64,000 bases of DNA, from contig NZ_BMTN01000012.1 in the NCBI RefSeq assembly GCF_014649695.1, forward strand, positions 124,001 through 188,000. Reading direction: 5' to 3'. The notes under the pieces were generated by a model. That model saw nothing but the letters and a program-made list of their open reading frames with translations. It searched no databases and was not told where the DNA came from. How positions within the stretch are numbered: position 1 is the stretch's first letter; each line of letters opens with the position of its first letter. Positions 49,006-58,496 of the stretch are shown here, piece after piece. The translations under genes and the position numbers were made by a program. The stretch is from Streptomyces kurssanovii (GTDB lineage: Bacteria; Actinomycetota; Actinomycetes; Streptomycetales; Streptomycetaceae).

Positions 49006-50967
49006 TCACGACCTCGGCGCGGGTGACGCGATCGCCCGGGCCGCCCTCACCTCCTGGCGCAGCGGCGCCAGCACACCCTCCTCGTCGCCCGGCAGGTCCG
49101 CCCGCACCTCGACCAGCACCTCGCTCGACCGCAGCCCGTCCGCCAGCTCGCGCAACTGCCGCTCGATCTCGGTGACCTCGGCGGCGCCGGGCGGATCGGC
49201 GCCGTGGTCGACGCGGACCCGCGCCGCTGTCGTCGCGTCCACGATCCGCTCGGCGGCGACGACCAGCGGCCACCAGGCGGCGGCCCGCGTCCCGGTCGGC
49301 GGCGGCTCGGTCAGCGCCCGCTGGAACTCGGAGCGCACGGAGGACAGGTCGCGGTAGATCCGCCGCCGGGTGTGCGCCCGCTCGGCATGGCCCGTGCCGC
49401 CGAACGCGGACGCCACATAGTTCGCCGTGTCCTCCACGCACTGCGCGAGCCGGTCCCCGATCCGGGTGTGCCAGCTCTCCGGCCACATCAGATAGCCGGC
49501 CACCAGCACGATGGCACACCCGATGAGGCTGTCCACCAGACGCGGCAGCACCAGGTGGAAGCCCTCGTGGTCGATGATGTCCGACAACATCAGGATCACC
49601 GGGGTGATCGCCGCGGTCTGGAAGGCGTAACCCTTGACGGAGAACGCCGGGATCAGCGCCGCGAGGACCATCATCACGGGCACGTCCCACCAGCCGCGCT
49701 CCACGGCCGCCAGCACGGCGGCCGCCACGAGGAGACCGGCGGCCGTGCCGAGCGCCCGCAGCACGGCGCGGGAGAACACCGAGCCGAAGTCCGGTTTGAG
49801 GACGAACGTGACGGTGAGGGCCACCCAGTAGGAGCGCGTGACCGGCACCAGCGACACCAGCGTCTGCGCCAGCCCGATGCAGAGCGCGAGCCGCAGCCCG
49901 TAACGCCACGAGGGCTCCGACAGCAGTACGTTGCGGGCCGCCTGGCGCGCCCTGACGCCGAGCGCCGCGGGCCGGCCCAGCCGGTCGTCCACGCCCGCCG
50001 GGTCCGGGTCGGTCCGGTGGACGACTGCCGACGCGTGGCGCAGGGCGCTGTTCACGGCGCGGTCCGCCGGGCCTTCGGGGTCGGGCAGCACGAACTCGGG
50101 CGCGGCGGTGCGCCCCTGCTCCACCGAGTCGGCCAACTCGCGGGTCGCCGCCGCGATCTCGGGCCGCCGGGAGGCCCGGCCGTAACGGTGCGCCGCGGCC
50201 GCGGCCTCGACGAGCGGGACGACGACGTTGAGCTGGGCGAGCAGCCGGACCAGCCCGCCCCGCCGGCCGTGGTCGCGGGCACGCCGGGCCAGGACGAGGT
50301 CGTACGAGGTGTTGAGCGACTGGGTGACGTCCTGACGGCGGGCGTCGTAGTCGGTGGTGCCCGCGGCGGCGAGCAGCGCGGCGACGCTGCGGTAGGTCGC
50401 GGCGACCGCCGCCTGCTCCGGGACCCGTGCACGCACCGGCCAGGCCAGCAAAGTCAGTACGAGGACGAACAGCCCGCCGAGCGTGAGCAGCAGCGGGGCC
50501 TTCCACCAGGGTCCGGGCATCGGCAGCCCGGCCCCCACCACGGCGTTGAGCAGAAGCAGCAGCCCGGAGACGGAGGCCACCGCGCCGATGGAGGAGATCA
50601 TGCCGGAGACGAGCGCGACGAGCGTGAGCGCTCCCACCGCGGCCCAGCCCTCCCCGTGTACGAGGATGCCGAGGGTCACGCCGACCGCTCCGAAGAGCTG
50701 CGGGACGGCGATGTTCAGCAGACGCATCCGGTAGGCGTCGGCGGTGTCGCCGATGACACCGGCCAGGGCGCCCATCGACACCAGCGCGCCGTCTTCGGGG
50801 TGTCCGGTCGCCAGACCGACCGCCAGTGGCGCGGCGAGGGCGACGGCGGCGCGGCCGACGGCGGCCTTGGGGACGGGCACGGACGCGGGCCGCAGACCGT
50901 GCATCAGCCAGTCCGGCGGCGTCAGGCGCCCCGTGCGGCCGCCGTTGCCGTCCTCGCGTCGTCCCAT
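49006..50967 (-). CDS. FUSC family membrane protein (aromatic acid exporter-like)
   Basis: A 653-aa FUSC/ArAE-type protein with two six-TM blocks. The first spans about residues 40-180 (VALAAPLAVGLATGHPEDGA and following); the second follows a soluble helical linker (WRYGLRLALCIGLAQTLVSL, then SYWVALTVTFVLKPDFGSVF, the conserved FUSC_2 core). A C-terminal cytoplasmic helical region completes it. Relatives export aromatic acids or fusaric acid, but most are uncharacterised. ATG 50967 was chosen over TTG 51003; both lack a strong SD. Confidence 0.86.
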   Translation of the reverse strand: MGRREDGNGGRTGRLTPPDWLMHGLRPASVPVPKAAVGRAAVALAAPLAVGLATGHPEDGALVSMGALAGVIGDTADAYRMRLLNIAVPQLFGAVGVTLGILVHGEGWAAVGALTLVALVSGMISSIGAVASVSGLLLLLNAVVGAGLPMPGPWWKAPLLLTLGGLFVLVLTLLAWPVRARVPEQAAVAATYRSVAALLAAAGTTDYDARRQDVTQSLNTSYDLVLARRARDHGRRGGLVRLLAQLNVVVPLVEAAAAAHRYGRASRRPEIAAATRELADSVEQGRTAAPEFVLPDPEGPADRAVNSALRHASAVVHRTDPDPAGVDDRLGRPAALGVRARQAARNVLLSEPSWRYGLRLALCIGLAQTLVSLVPVTRSYWVALTVTFVLKPDFGSVFSRAVLRALGTAAGLLVAAAVLAAVERGWWDVPVMMVLAALIPAFSVKGYAFQTAAITPVILMLSDIIDHEGFHLVLPRLVDSLIGCAIVLVAGYLMWPESWHTRIGDRLAQCVEDTANYVASAFGGTGHAERAHTRRRIYRDLSSVRSEFQRALTEPPPTGTRAAAWWPLVVAAERIVDATTAARVRVDHGADPPGAAEVTEIERQLRELADGLRSSEVLVEVRADLPGDEEGVLAPLRQEVRAARAIASPAPRS

Positions 50968-51093
50968 GGCTTCAAGAGACCCCGAACGGGCCGCCGGACG
51001 CAAGCTTCACTCCGCCCCGTTGCGGGCAGGGGCTCACGGCACTCGGACGGGGGCGGGCCGACGGCCTTCGCCGCGGGCAAGGGCCGGTCGTGC

Positions 51094-51363
51094 TCAGCTG
51101 CGGTAGTTCTCCACCTCTTCGGCGGGCCGTTCGCGCACCGTGCCGGGGTCCTCCCCGAACTCGGCCTTCGCACGGCGCCGGCGCAGCAGGTCCCAGCACT
51201 GGTCGAGCCGGATCTCCAGCTGGCGCAGCCGGGCCTGTTCGTCGGGGCCGAGGCCGCGCTGGTCGGTGGAACGGTCGCGCAGCGCCCGCTCCTCGGCGAC
51301 GAGGTCCCCGATGTCGTCGATGATCTGCTCGTCGACCTGCTCGTTCTTCTGCTCGTGGTCCAT
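51094..51363 (-). CDS. Small DUF2630-like protein
   Basis: An 89-aa acidic protein (MDHEQKNEQVDEQIIDDIGD), with LVAEERALRDR and the helical core ARLRQLEIRLDQCWDLLRRR. This pattern matches the DUF2630 family of small actinobacterial proteins of unknown function, probably a helical hairpin. GGAGCGG upstream supports ATG 51363. Confidence 0.8.
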   Translation of the reverse strand: MDHEQKNEQVDEQIIDDIGDLVAEERALRDRSTDQRGLGPDEQARLRQLEIRLDQCWDLLRRRRAKAEFGEDPGTVRERPAEEVENYRS

Positions 51364-51523
51364 GGCGTCCGCTCCGTGGTCCGTCGTGCGGGTGCTCGGT
51401 GCCCGGTGCGCCGTCCTCGGCGGTGAGCCGGTCGTACGGTCACGGCGCGGGGCGCGCGTCCGCGGTGCCTCCTGCCCGGCCCGCCGTCCCGCACCACGTA
51501 CCCACTTTCGCGCGCACCGGCCG

Positions 51524-52549
51524 TCAGCGCACATCGTGCAGTTCCAGCTCCACGAGGAGCGAACGGTGGTCGGTGTCCGGGAGGTCCAGGAAGCGGGCCC
51601 GGCGCACCGAGAAGTCCTCGCTGACCAGTACATGGTCGATCTGCGTGCCCAGCGGGCGGCGCAGCGCGGCCGGCCAGGAGGGCGTCCGGGCGGCTCCGGC
51701 GAGGGTGGCGCTGTCGCTCAGCCCGCCCGCCCGGAGGATGCGGCGGAAAGCGGCGTGGTCCTGGCCGGCGTTGAAGTCGCCCGCCACGACGGTCGGCGAG
51801 CCCTTCGTGCGGGCCGCGTGGTTCCGCAGCAGCCCCAGTTCCCGGCGCCAGTCGTCCACGGCGTCCGGGACCGGCGGCAGAGGGTGCGCGAGCTGGACGC
51901 CCACGTCACGCCCGGCGACGTCGACGACCGCCCCGGGCATGGCGAGCGTGCTGCCGACACCGGGGGCGGGGCGCAGCGGATGCCTGCTGAGGATCGCGGA
52001 ACCGGCAGCGGAGAAGTCCGCCACGACGTGCCGGTACGGGTAGTCGGCTCGCGGCACGTCCGCCTCCAGGGTGTCGGCGCAGGCGTGGTCGCATTCCTGG
52101 ACGAAGACGATGTCCGGCTGCTCGCGGCGCAGCGTGGCCACCAGCGCCCCGGTGGCCTGCCCGAATTCGACGTTCGAGGTCAGCACGTCGAGGCGGGCGA
52201 CGACGGGACCGGGCGGCTTGTCGGTCAGCCCGGTGTCGTAGGGCCTGACGAACCACCCCGTGACCGCGAGCACCGCGACCGCCCAGCCCGCGAGGAAGCG
52301 GCTGCGCGCCGGAAGGGCGAGGAGCAGGGCCACGCCGGCGGGCAGCAGCAGCCACGGGAGGAACGCCAGCAGTTGCGGGACGGGCGTGACACCGTCCGTG
52401 TCCGCGGCACGGCAGGCGGCGACGGCGGTGGGGGCGAGGAGCAGCAGCGCGGCGAGCCATCCCGCGGCGCGACGCGCACCGGACCCGGCCGTGCCGTACG
52501 GGGTTTCTGCCCCGTCTTCCTCCGTGCTCTGCCAGGTCGCCCTGTCCAA
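51524..52549 (-). CDS. Endonuclease/exonuclease/phosphatase family protein with N-terminal membrane helices
   Basis: EEP-fold hydrolase, about 341 aa. Three hydrophobic helices (AAGWLAALLLLAPTAVAACR, then QLLAFLPWLLLPAGVALLLA and RFLAGWAVAVLAVTGWFV) precede the catalytic domain, placing it at the outer face of the membrane. Catalytic motifs: VLTSNVEFGQATGA, PDIVFVQECD, VVAGDFNAGQDHAAFR and TQIDHVLVSEDF, then DTDHRSLLVELEL. The likely start is TTG 52549 with GGAGG 4 nt upstream; the open frame to 52927 has no good start and overlaps the divergent gene. The substrate could be lipid head groups, nucleic acids or phosphoinositide-like compounds. Confidence 0.82.
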   Translation of the reverse strand: MDRATWQSTEEDGAETPYGTAGSGARRAAGWLAALLLLAPTAVAACRAADTDGVTPVPQLLAFLPWLLLPAGVALLLALPARSRFLAGWAVAVLAVTGWFVRPYDTGLTDKPPGPVVARLDVLTSNVEFGQATGALVATLRREQPDIVFVQECDHACADTLEADVPRADYPYRHVVADFSAAGSAILSRHPLRPAPGVGSTLAMPGAVVDVAGRDVGVQLAHPLPPVPDAVDDWRRELGLLRNHAARTKGSPTVVAGDFNAGQDHAAFRRILRAGGLSDSATLAGAARTPSWPAALRRPLGTQIDHVLVSEDFSVRRARFLDLPDTDHRSLLVELELHDVR

Positions 52550-52742
52550 ACCGGCCTCCGAGCCTCTGCGTACAAGAACTGTGCGGTCCCGGACATGAGA
52601 CGCACGTTTCCGCGGGTTCGTTGCGGACGACCCCGCGGCACGGAGGGCCGGTCGCGGTCCGGCCCCTCCCCAGGACTTGCCTGCGGCCGCCCGCGGGTGT
52701 GCCCTGAAGAGGCGCGGGGGAAGAGGGAAGGAGCGTTCCGCC

Positions 52743-53147
52743 ATGGCCGCACACGCAGCGATGCCGCACCGCCGGCGCCGGTCCACAGAACGACAGCACC
52801 ACAGTCCCACCGCCTGGGCGCTGCCCGTCGCCCTGGGCCTTGTCTTCGGCATCTGGGCAGCGTTCATCAAGCGGGCGGAGAACGACGGCGTGGCGACCGG
52901 GGGCCAGTGGATCCTCGGAGTGATCACCGCGGTGGTACTCGCGGTGCTGCTCTTCGCGCTGATGCGCGTCCAGCACGCCCTGCCGCGCGAACTGCGCGCC
53001 CTGGCCTACGGGGCCCTGAGCGGGGCGACGGTCGGCTTCCTGACCAGCCTCGCCGGAGGGAGCGTCCTGCGGGCCGCCGGGATCGGCGTGGCGGTCGGGG
53101 CGGGTATGGCCGCCATGACCTTCTACTTCTATTACACGCGGGAGTAG
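52743..53147 (+). CDS. Small membrane protein of unknown function
   Basis: A 134-aa protein with a basic His/Arg-rich N-terminus (~30 residues) and three or four hydrophobic segments (PTAWALPVALGLVFGIWAAF, then GGQWILGVITAVVLAVLLFA, and a Gly-rich stretch ending YFYYTRE). I do not recognise a family with certainty. AAGGAG upstream supports ATG 52743. It is followed by two strong hairpins. Confidence 0.72.
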   Translation: MAAHAAMPHRRRRSTERQHHSPTAWALPVALGLVFGIWAAFIKRAENDGVATGGQWILGVITAVVLAVLLFALMRVQHALPRELRALAYGALSGATVGFLTSLAGGSVLRAAGIGVAVGAGMAAMTFYFYYTRE

Positions 53148-53180
53148 GACAGTCGCGGCCACGGGGCCGGACACTGTGAT

Positions 53181-53247
53181 CGGCGGGCCGCCGTTGGCGG
53201 CCCGCCGACGCAATGCCGCCCGCGGCGCGACGCGCCGCGGGCGGCAT
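53181..53247. terminator. Two back-to-back strong hairpins
   Basis: First stem: CGGCGGGCCGCC (53181-53192) with GGCGGCCCGCCG (53196-53207), loop GTT. Second: a 17-bp perfect stem (53213-53229 with 53231-53247; arm starts ATGCCGCCCGCGG), one-base centre. Together they should stop transcription from the small membrane protein gene before the ABC operon. Confidence 0.82.
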
Positions 53248-53384
53248 CGGCGGCCGGTCCGGTGGGGCGCCGCTGTGCGAGGCATTCACCGGGCCCGGAC
53301 GGGTGATTCCGCGCCCGACCGATGACTTCCCGCACCCGACGGCGTCTCCACTGCACGGGCACGAAGGGACCGAAGGACTTGACG

Positions 53385-54353
53385 ATGACTGATCTGGCAA
53401 TCGAGACCACCGGACTGGTGAAGGTCTTCGGCGACAACCGCGCCGTGGACGGCGTCGACCTCCGGGTGCCGGCCGGCACGGTCTACGGGGTTCTCGGACC
53501 CAACGGCGCAGGCAAGACGACCACCGTCCGGATGCTCGCCACCCTGCTGCGACCGGACGGCGGTGAGGCCCGCGTCTTCGGCAAGGACGTGCGGAAGGAC
53601 GCCGACGCGGTACGCAGCCGGGTGAGCCTCACCGGGCAGTACGCCTCCGTCGACGAGGACCTGACGGGCACGGAGAACCTGGTGCTGCTGGCGCGGCTGC
53701 TCGGCCACGCCAAGCCGGCCGCCCGGGACCGGGCCGCCCAGCTGCTGGAGGCGTTCGGCCTGCGCGAGGCCGCCGGCAAGCAGGTGAAGAACTACTCGGG
53801 GGGTATGCGGCGCCGCATCGACATCGCCGCGTCCATCCTCAACACCCCGGACCTGCTCTTCCTCGACGAGCCCACCACCGGCCTCGACCCGCGCAGCCGC
53901 AACCAGGTCTGGGACATCGTGCGGGCCGTCGTCTCCCAGGGGACGACGGTGCTGCTGACGACGCAGTACCTCGACGAGGCCGACCACCTCGCCTCACGCA
54001 TCGCCGTGATCGACCACGGCAAGGTCATCGCCGAGGGCACCAAGGGCGAGCTGAAGGCCTCCGTCGGGTCGGGGGCCGTGCACCTGCGGTTGCGCGACGC
54101 CGATCAGCGGCCGGCGGCCGAGCGGGTGCTCGCCGAGGCGCTGGGCGCGGAGGTGCTGCTCGACGCCGACCCGGTCGCCCTCACCGCCCGGGTCAACGGC
54201 CAGGGCACCGAACGCGGAGCGGCGGAGCAGGCGGCGCACGCGCTGGCCGAGCTCGCCCGCTCGGGCATCACCGTGGACAACTTCGCGCTGGGGCAGCCCA
54301 GCCTGGACGAGGTCTTCCTCGCCCTCACCGACAAGAAGGGGCAGGCCGCATGA
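53385..54353 (+). CDS. DrrA-type ABC transporter ATP-binding protein
   Basis: ATPase of the daunorubicin-resistance (DrrA) subfamily, 322 aa. Walker [11 protein letters not shown], signature [14 protein letters not shown], Walker [14 protein letters not shown] and the long C-terminal regulatory domain typical of DrrA. ATG 53385 has AAGGA upstream; an in-frame start at 53322 is not conserved. It forms an exporter with the permease that overlaps it by 4 nt. Drug, lipid or signal export are all possible. Confidence 0.92.
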   Translation: MTDLAIETTGLVKVFGDNRAVDGVDLRVPAGTVYGVLGPNGAGKTTTVRMLATLLRPDGGEARVFGKDVRKDADAVRSRVSLTGQYASVDEDLTGTENLVLLARLLGHAKPAARDRAAQLLEAFGLREAAGKQVKNYSGGMRRRIDIAASILNTPDLLFLDEPTTGLDPRSRNQVWDIVRAVVSQGTTVLLTTQYLDEADHLASRIAVIDHGKVIAEGTKGELKASVGSGAVHLRLRDADQRPAAERVLAEALGAEVLLDADPVALTARVNGQGTERGAAEQAAHALAELARSGITVDNFALGQPSLDEVFLALTDKKGQAA

Positions 54354-55207
54354 GCACCGCGACCACCACCAAGGACCCCGGCGAGCTGGAACTCGAAGCA
54401 CCGAGGGCGGAGGATCTCGCCTCGCTGCTGGTGGCCGCGGAGCGGCCCCCGAGGCCCAGTGCGTGGTCGGCGTCGCTGACGTTCGGCTGGCGCGCCATGC
54501 TCAAGATCAAGCACGTGCCGGAGCAGCTGTTCGACGTGACGGCGTTCCCGATCATGATGGTGCTGATGTACACGTACCTCTTCGGAGGCGCGATCGCCGG
54601 CTCCGTCGACGCGTACATCCAGTTCCTGCTGCCCGGCATCCTGACCATGAGCGTCGTGATGATCACCATGTACACGGGTGTCGCGGTCAACAACGACATC
54701 TCCAAGGGCGTCTTCGACCGGTTCCGCACGCTGCCGATCTGGCGGCCCGCGCCGATGGTCGGCTACCTGCTCGGCGACGTGGTCCGCTATCTGATCGCCT
54801 CGGTGGTGATGCTGGCCGTCGGCCTGATCATCGGCTACCGCCCCGACGGCGGGCCGGTGGGCATCGTCCTCGGTATCGCGGTCCTGATGGTCTTCTCGTT
54901 CGCGTTCTCGTGGATCTGGACGATGTTCGGTCTGCTGCTGCGCACCGAAAAGTCGGTGATGGGCGTCAGCATGATGGTCATCTTCCCGATGACGTTCCTG
55001 AGCAACGTGTTCGTCGACCCGCGGACGATGCCCGGCTGGCTCCAGGCCTTCGTCAACAACAGCCCCGTCACCCATGTCTCCACCGCGGTGCGCGAGCTGA
55101 TGGCGGGCAACTGGCCCGCGGCGGACATCGCCTGGTCGCTCGGCTGGTCGGCCGTGCTGGTGGTCGTCTTCGGCACGGTCACGATGCGCCTCTACAACCG
55201 CAAGTGA
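54350..55207 (+). CDS. DrrB-type ABC transporter permease
   Basis: ABC-2 permease, 285 aa, six TMs. Typical features: [40 protein letters not shown] and the region [20 protein letters not shown], then [16 protein letters not shown], characteristic of the DrrB family. The ATG overlaps the ATPase stop (ATGA). Confidence 0.92.
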   Translation: MSTATTTKDPGELELEAPRAEDLASLLVAAERPPRPSAWSASLTFGWRAMLKIKHVPEQLFDVTAFPIMMVLMYTYLFGGAIAGSVDAYIQFLLPGILTMSVVMITMYTGVAVNNDISKGVFDRFRTLPIWRPAPMVGYLLGDVVRYLIASVVMLAVGLIIGYRPDGGPVGIVLGIAVLMVFSFAFSWIWTMFGLLLRTEKSVMGVSMMVIFPMTFLSNVFVDPRTMPGWLQAFVNNSPVTHVSTAVRELMAGNWPAADIAWSLGWSAVLVVVFGTVTMRLYNRK

Positions 55208-55223
55208 TCCGGCCTGCCGCAAC

Positions 55224-55263
55224 GGCGACGCCCCCGGCCCGTGAAGAGGCCGGGGGCGTCGCC
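55224..55263. terminator. Strong hairpin terminator after the DrrAB operon
   Basis: A 16-bp perfect stem (55224-55239 with 55248-55263; arm starts GGCGACGCCCCCGG) and an 8-nt loop, between the permease and the convergent UspA gene. Confidence 0.85.
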
Positions 55264-55315
55264 GTCGGCGCGGGCGGGACCGGCGGGGCCGGCGCCGACC
55301 AGGGCGATGGTGCGT

Positions 55316-55768
55316 TCAGTCGCTCTCGGCGCGTACGACGACGACCGGGCACGGCGCGTGCTGGGAGAGGTGCAGGCCGACGGAGCCGAGCAGGGTCGCC
55401 TTGAAGCCGCTGTAGCCACGGTCGCCGACGACCACCAGCGAGGCCCCCGCGGCCCTGTCCATCAGGGCCTGTGCCGCACTGCCGATCATGACGGTGCGGG
55501 CCACGGACGCGGCCGCCTCGGCGCCGAGCGTCTGCTCGAGGGCGTCGTCGAGCACCTTGGCCGCCAGCGCCTGCGGGTCGAAGTCGGCCGGGATGGCGGC
55601 GACCATCGAGGCCCAGCCGGCGGCCGGGTACTCCCAGCTGATGACGGCTTCCAGGGAGTCCCCGGTCAGCCCGGCCTGCCGTACGGCCCATCGCAGGGCC
55701 CTGACCGACGGCTCCGAGCCGTCGACGCCCACGACGATCCTGCCCGCCGTGCCGGTCGTGTCCGTCAT
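55316..55768 (-). CDS. Universal stress protein (UspA family)
   Basis: A 150-aa single-domain USP. Start strand RIVVGVDGSEPSVRALRWA, and the ATP-binding signature GDRGYSGFKATLLGSVGLHL with the G-2x-G-9x-G(S/T) spacing is present. ATP-binding type therefore likely. GGAGGTGG precedes ATG 55768; the 19 further codons to 55825 are not conserved. Upstream on the same strand lie the FMN reductase and monooxygenase genes. Confidence 0.9.
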   Translation of the reverse strand: MTDTTGTAGRIVVGVDGSEPSVRALRWAVRQAGLTGDSLEAVISWEYPAAGWASMVAAIPADFDPQALAAKVLDDALEQTLGAEAAASVARTVMIGSAAQALMDRAAGASLVVVGDRGYSGFKATLLGSVGLHLSQHAPCPVVVVRAESD

Positions 55769-55827
55769 GTCCGCCACCTCCGTAGCCGCCTGGCCCTTGG
55801 CCCTGTCGGGCCGTAGCCGATGCAAGC

Positions 55828-55847
55828 CTACGTAAATCTACGCAAAC
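55828..55847. promoter_or_regulatory. Tandem 10-bp repeat forming an imperfect dyad upstream of uspA
   Basis: CTACGTAAAT directly followed by CTACGCAAAC; CGTAAATCTACG (55831-55842) is also a dyad with one imperfect step in each arm. It overlaps the stop of the FMN reductase and precedes the UspA gene, so it may be an operator for UspA. Confidence 0.4.
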
Positions 55848-56449
55848 AGGTCGGCCGTTGCCGTGGCGTGGTCCGGTTCGGCGGCGGTTCGCGAGGCCAT
55901 CAGAGTGGCGAGCTCGCGGCCCGCGCGGGCGATGCGGTCGGGCAGCGTGTCGGTCATCGGATCGCCGGAACCGCCCCAGTCCTCGGACGCCGCGTACACG
56001 GCGGTCGGCACGACGAGCGCCCGCAGATAGGCGAACAGCGGCCGCAGTGCGTGCTCCAGCACGAGCGAGTGCCGTGCGGTCCCGCCGGTCGCCGCGATCA
56101 GCACCGGCTTCCCGGTGAGTGCGTCGGGCTCGATCAGGTCGAGGAACGACTTGAACAGTCCGCTGTACGAGGCGGTGAACACGGGCGTCACGGCTATCAG
56201 CCCGTCGGCGCCGGTCACCGCGTCGATCGCGTCGGCGAGCGGCTCCGCCGGGAAGCCGGTCACCAGGTTGTTGGCGATGGGCACGGCGAGGTCGCGCAAC
56301 TCGACGACCGTCACCCGCACCTCGCGCCCGCCCGCGAGCTCACGGCGCACGGACTCGGTGATCCGGTCGGCCAGCAGCCGGCTGGAGGAGGGGACCCCCA
56401 GGCCGGCCGATACGACGACGAGGTTCACGGGCCCTGATGTCTGCGTCAT
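55838..56449 (-). CDS. NADPH-dependent FMN reductase (CE1759 family)
   Basis: Flavodoxin-fold FMN reductase, 203 aa. NLVVVSAGLGVPSSSRLLAD gives the phosphate-binding loop, TPVFTASYSGLFKSFLDLIE and VLIAATGGTARHSLVLEHAL complete the flavin site. Its start overlaps the stop of the LLM monooxygenase by 4 nt, a standard two-component flavin system: this enzyme supplies reduced FMN to the monooxygenase. Confidence 0.92.
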   Translation of the reverse strand: MTQTSGPVNLVVVSAGLGVPSSSRLLADRITESVRRELAGGREVRVTVVELRDLAVPIANNLVTGFPAEPLADAIDAVTGADGLIAVTPVFTASYSGLFKSFLDLIEPDALTGKPVLIAATGGTARHSLVLEHALRPLFAYLRALVVPTAVYAASEDWGGSGDPMTDTLPDRIARAGRELATLMASRTAAEPDHATATADLFA

Positions 56450-57534
56450 GACGTCTCCTTCGGGTTCCGGCCGAGGACGGCGGGGTGCAGCGGGGCGGCC
56501 TCCGGGACTCCGGCCGGGCGCAGCTTGGCGAACTCCTCACGCAGCACCGGCACGACCTCCTCGCCGAGGATGTCGAGCTGCTCGAGGACGGTCTTCAGCG
56601 GCAGCCCCGCGTGGTCCATGAGGAACAGCTGGCGCTGGTAGTCGCCGACCGCGTCGCGGAAGCCGAGCGTGCGCTCGATGACCTGCTGCGGGGAGCCGAC
56701 GGTCAGCGGTGTCTGCTCGGTGAAGTCCTCCAGGGACGGCCCGTGGCCGTATACGGGCGCGTTGTCGAAGTACGGACGGAACTCGCGCACCGCGTCCTGA
56801 GAGTTCTTGCGCATGAACACCTGGCCGCCCAGGCCGACGATGGCCTGCTCGGGAGCGCCGTGGCCGTGGTGCGCGAACCGCTGCCGGTACAGCCCGACCA
56901 TCTTCTTGGTGTGGGACATGGGCCAGAAGATGTTGTTGTGGAAGAAGCCGTCGCCGTAGTACGCGGCCTGCTCGGCGATCTCGGGCGAGCGGATGGAGCC
57001 GTGCCACACGAACGGGGGGACACCGTCGAGCGGGCGCGGGGTCGCGGTGAAGCCCTGGAGAGGGGTACGGAACTTCCCCTCCCAGTCGACGACGTCCTCC
57101 CTCCACAGCCTGTGGAGGAGCGCGTAGTTCTCCACGGCCAGGGCGATGCCCTGGCGAATGTCCTTGCCGAACCACGGGTAGACGGGGCCGGTGTTGCCGC
57201 GGCCCATCATCAGGTCGACACGGCCGTCCGCGATGTGCTGGAGGTACGCGTAGTCCTCGGCGATCTTCACCGGGTCGTTGGTGGTGATCAGCGTGGTCGA
57301 TGTGGAGAGCGTGATCCGCTCGGTCAGGGCGGCGACGTGCCCGAGCAGGGTGGTCGGGGACGAGGGGACGAACGGCGGGTTGTGGTGCTCGCCGGTGGCG
57401 AAGACGTCGAGACCGACCTCCTCCGCCTTGCGGGCGATGGCGACCGTCGCCTTGATCCGCTCGTGCTCGCTCGGCGTACGGCCGGTGGTCGGGTCCGGCG
57501 TGACGTCGCCGACCGTGAAGATGCCGAACTGCAT
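56446..57534 (-). CDS. LLM-class flavin-dependent monooxygenase
   Basis: Luciferase-like monooxygenase, 362 aa, with the TIM-barrel signature: FGIFTVGDVTPDPTTGRTP, DVFATGEHHNPPFVPSSPTT, RITLSTSTTLITTNDPVKIA and GRVDLMMGRGNTGPVYPWFG. It belongs to the CE1758 family paired with CE1759-type FMN reductases. The oxidised substrate is unknown. ATG 57534 follows GGAGAGGTGAA. The promoter region has a TATAGT -10 and a 7-bp tandem repeat. Confidence 0.93.
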   Translation of the reverse strand: MQFGIFTVGDVTPDPTTGRTPSEHERIKATVAIARKAEEVGLDVFATGEHHNPPFVPSSPTTLLGHVAALTERITLSTSTTLITTNDPVKIAEDYAYLQHIADGRVDLMMGRGNTGPVYPWFGKDIRQGIALAVENYALLHRLWREDVVDWEGKFRTPLQGFTATPRPLDGVPPFVWHGSIRSPEIAEQAAYYGDGFFHNNIFWPMSHTKKMVGLYRQRFAHHGHGAPEQAIVGLGGQVFMRKNSQDAVREFRPYFDNAPVYGHGPSLEDFTEQTPLTVGSPQQVIERTLGFRDAVGDYQRQLFLMDHAGLPLKTVLEQLDILGEEVVPVLREEFAKLRPAGVPEAAPLHPAVLGRNPKETS

Positions 57535-57557
57535 GACGGGTTCACCTCTCCGGCTTG

Positions 57558-57579
57558 GTTGAACGTTGAACTAACTATA
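57558..57579 (-). promoter_or_regulatory. Promoter -10 and tandem GTTGAAC repeat for the LLM operon
   Basis: TATAGT (minus strand, 57579-57574) is a good -10. Just downstream are two adjacent GTTGAAC units (plus strand 57558-57564 and 57565-57571), placed to block transcription; this resembles MarR/HxlR-type regulation. Confidence 0.5.
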
Positions 57580-57662
57580 CCGCTCAACCGTGGCACCCCT
57601 GCGGCTATTCCGGCCCGTGCCGGTCCACCGCCGCCCTGCCGTCCCGCCGCCGCCCGCGGGCC

Positions 57663-58451
57663 TCAGCTTTGGCCTGCGGCGTTCGGGAAGAGCTGGCGGA
57701 AGGCGTCCGCCGACTCGGAGCCCGACCGGCCGAAGGGCGCGTCGAAGTCCCACACCAGGAAGAGGAGGAACGCGATCAGCGCGCTGAAGAGACCCGCGAG
57801 CAGCAGCTCCCGGAACGAACGGCCGATCTGCATCGTGAAGATCAGTCCGATCGTGACGGCGGCCCCGCTGATCAGGCCGAACCATACGATGCCCGGCAGT
57901 GTCTCCTCGGCACCCGAAGCGCGGGCGTTGCGCGCGTCCTCCGCTGCCGCCACCTGGTCGAGCATCGGCTGATAGGCCTGGGCCTCGAGCTCGTTCTTCG
58001 GCTCGCGCTCCGCGACGCCGGTGCGCACGGCGGCCAGCAGTTCGGTCCCCCGCGGCGACAGCTCCTTGTGGTCGACCATCCGGGGCCACTCGGTCTTGAC
58101 GACCTCCGAGACGTAGACACCGATGTCCGCGCGGAGCTGCTCGCGGAAGTCGGCCGGATAGACCTGGGCACGCTGGGTGACCTCGTGCAGCGCCTGGGCC
58201 TCTGTGCGGACGGCGTCCTGCGCCGCCCCGCGCGCCTCCCAGACGCCGGCGATGGCGAGACCGAGCACGATCGCGTACACGACGCCGACCATCATCACCA
58301 TGTACTCGAGCACGTCGGGCGTCTCGGGAGCCTCCCGCTCCTCGAGGTCCGCCTCCGTCGCGACGCGCGTGCGCTGGCTGAGGAGGGTGACGACGAGTAC
58401 GACGGCGCAGGCGGCGGCCATCACGATGGCCAGGACCAGCCATTCGGACAT
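57663..58451 (-). CDS. DUF4239 (bestrophin-like) membrane protein
   Basis: A 262-aa membrane protein with two N-terminal TMs (WLVLAIVMAAACAVVLVVTL and EYMVMMVGVVYAIVLGLAIA), a helical extracytoplasmic or cytoplasmic middle (~65-195) and two C-terminal TMs. The motif GVVYAIVLGLAIAGVWE and the layout match DUF4239, a family related to bestrophin-like proteins. Function unknown. It follows a Pro-rich secreted protein gene on the same strand with a 45-nt gap. Confidence 0.83.
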   Translation of the reverse strand: MSEWLVLAIVMAAACAVVLVVTLLSQRTRVATEADLEEREAPETPDVLEYMVMMVGVVYAIVLGLAIAGVWEARGAAQDAVRTEAQALHEVTQRAQVYPADFREQLRADIGVYVSEVVKTEWPRMVDHKELSPRGTELLAAVRTGVAEREPKNELEAQAYQPMLDQVAAAEDARNARASGAEETLPGIVWFGLISGAAVTIGLIFTMQIGRSFRELLLAGLFSALIAFLLFLVWDFDAPFGRSGSESADAFRQLFPNAAGQS

Positions 58452-58496
58452 GGGGGTCTCCGATGGTGAGGTGGGATCTGGGAAGTGCGGGGTGGG

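Noticed and set aside
53385-55207. Part of a secondary metabolite cluster (DrrAB self-resistance)
   Set aside because: No biosynthetic genes lie in the window; DrrAB-type exporters are common in Streptomyces core genomes.
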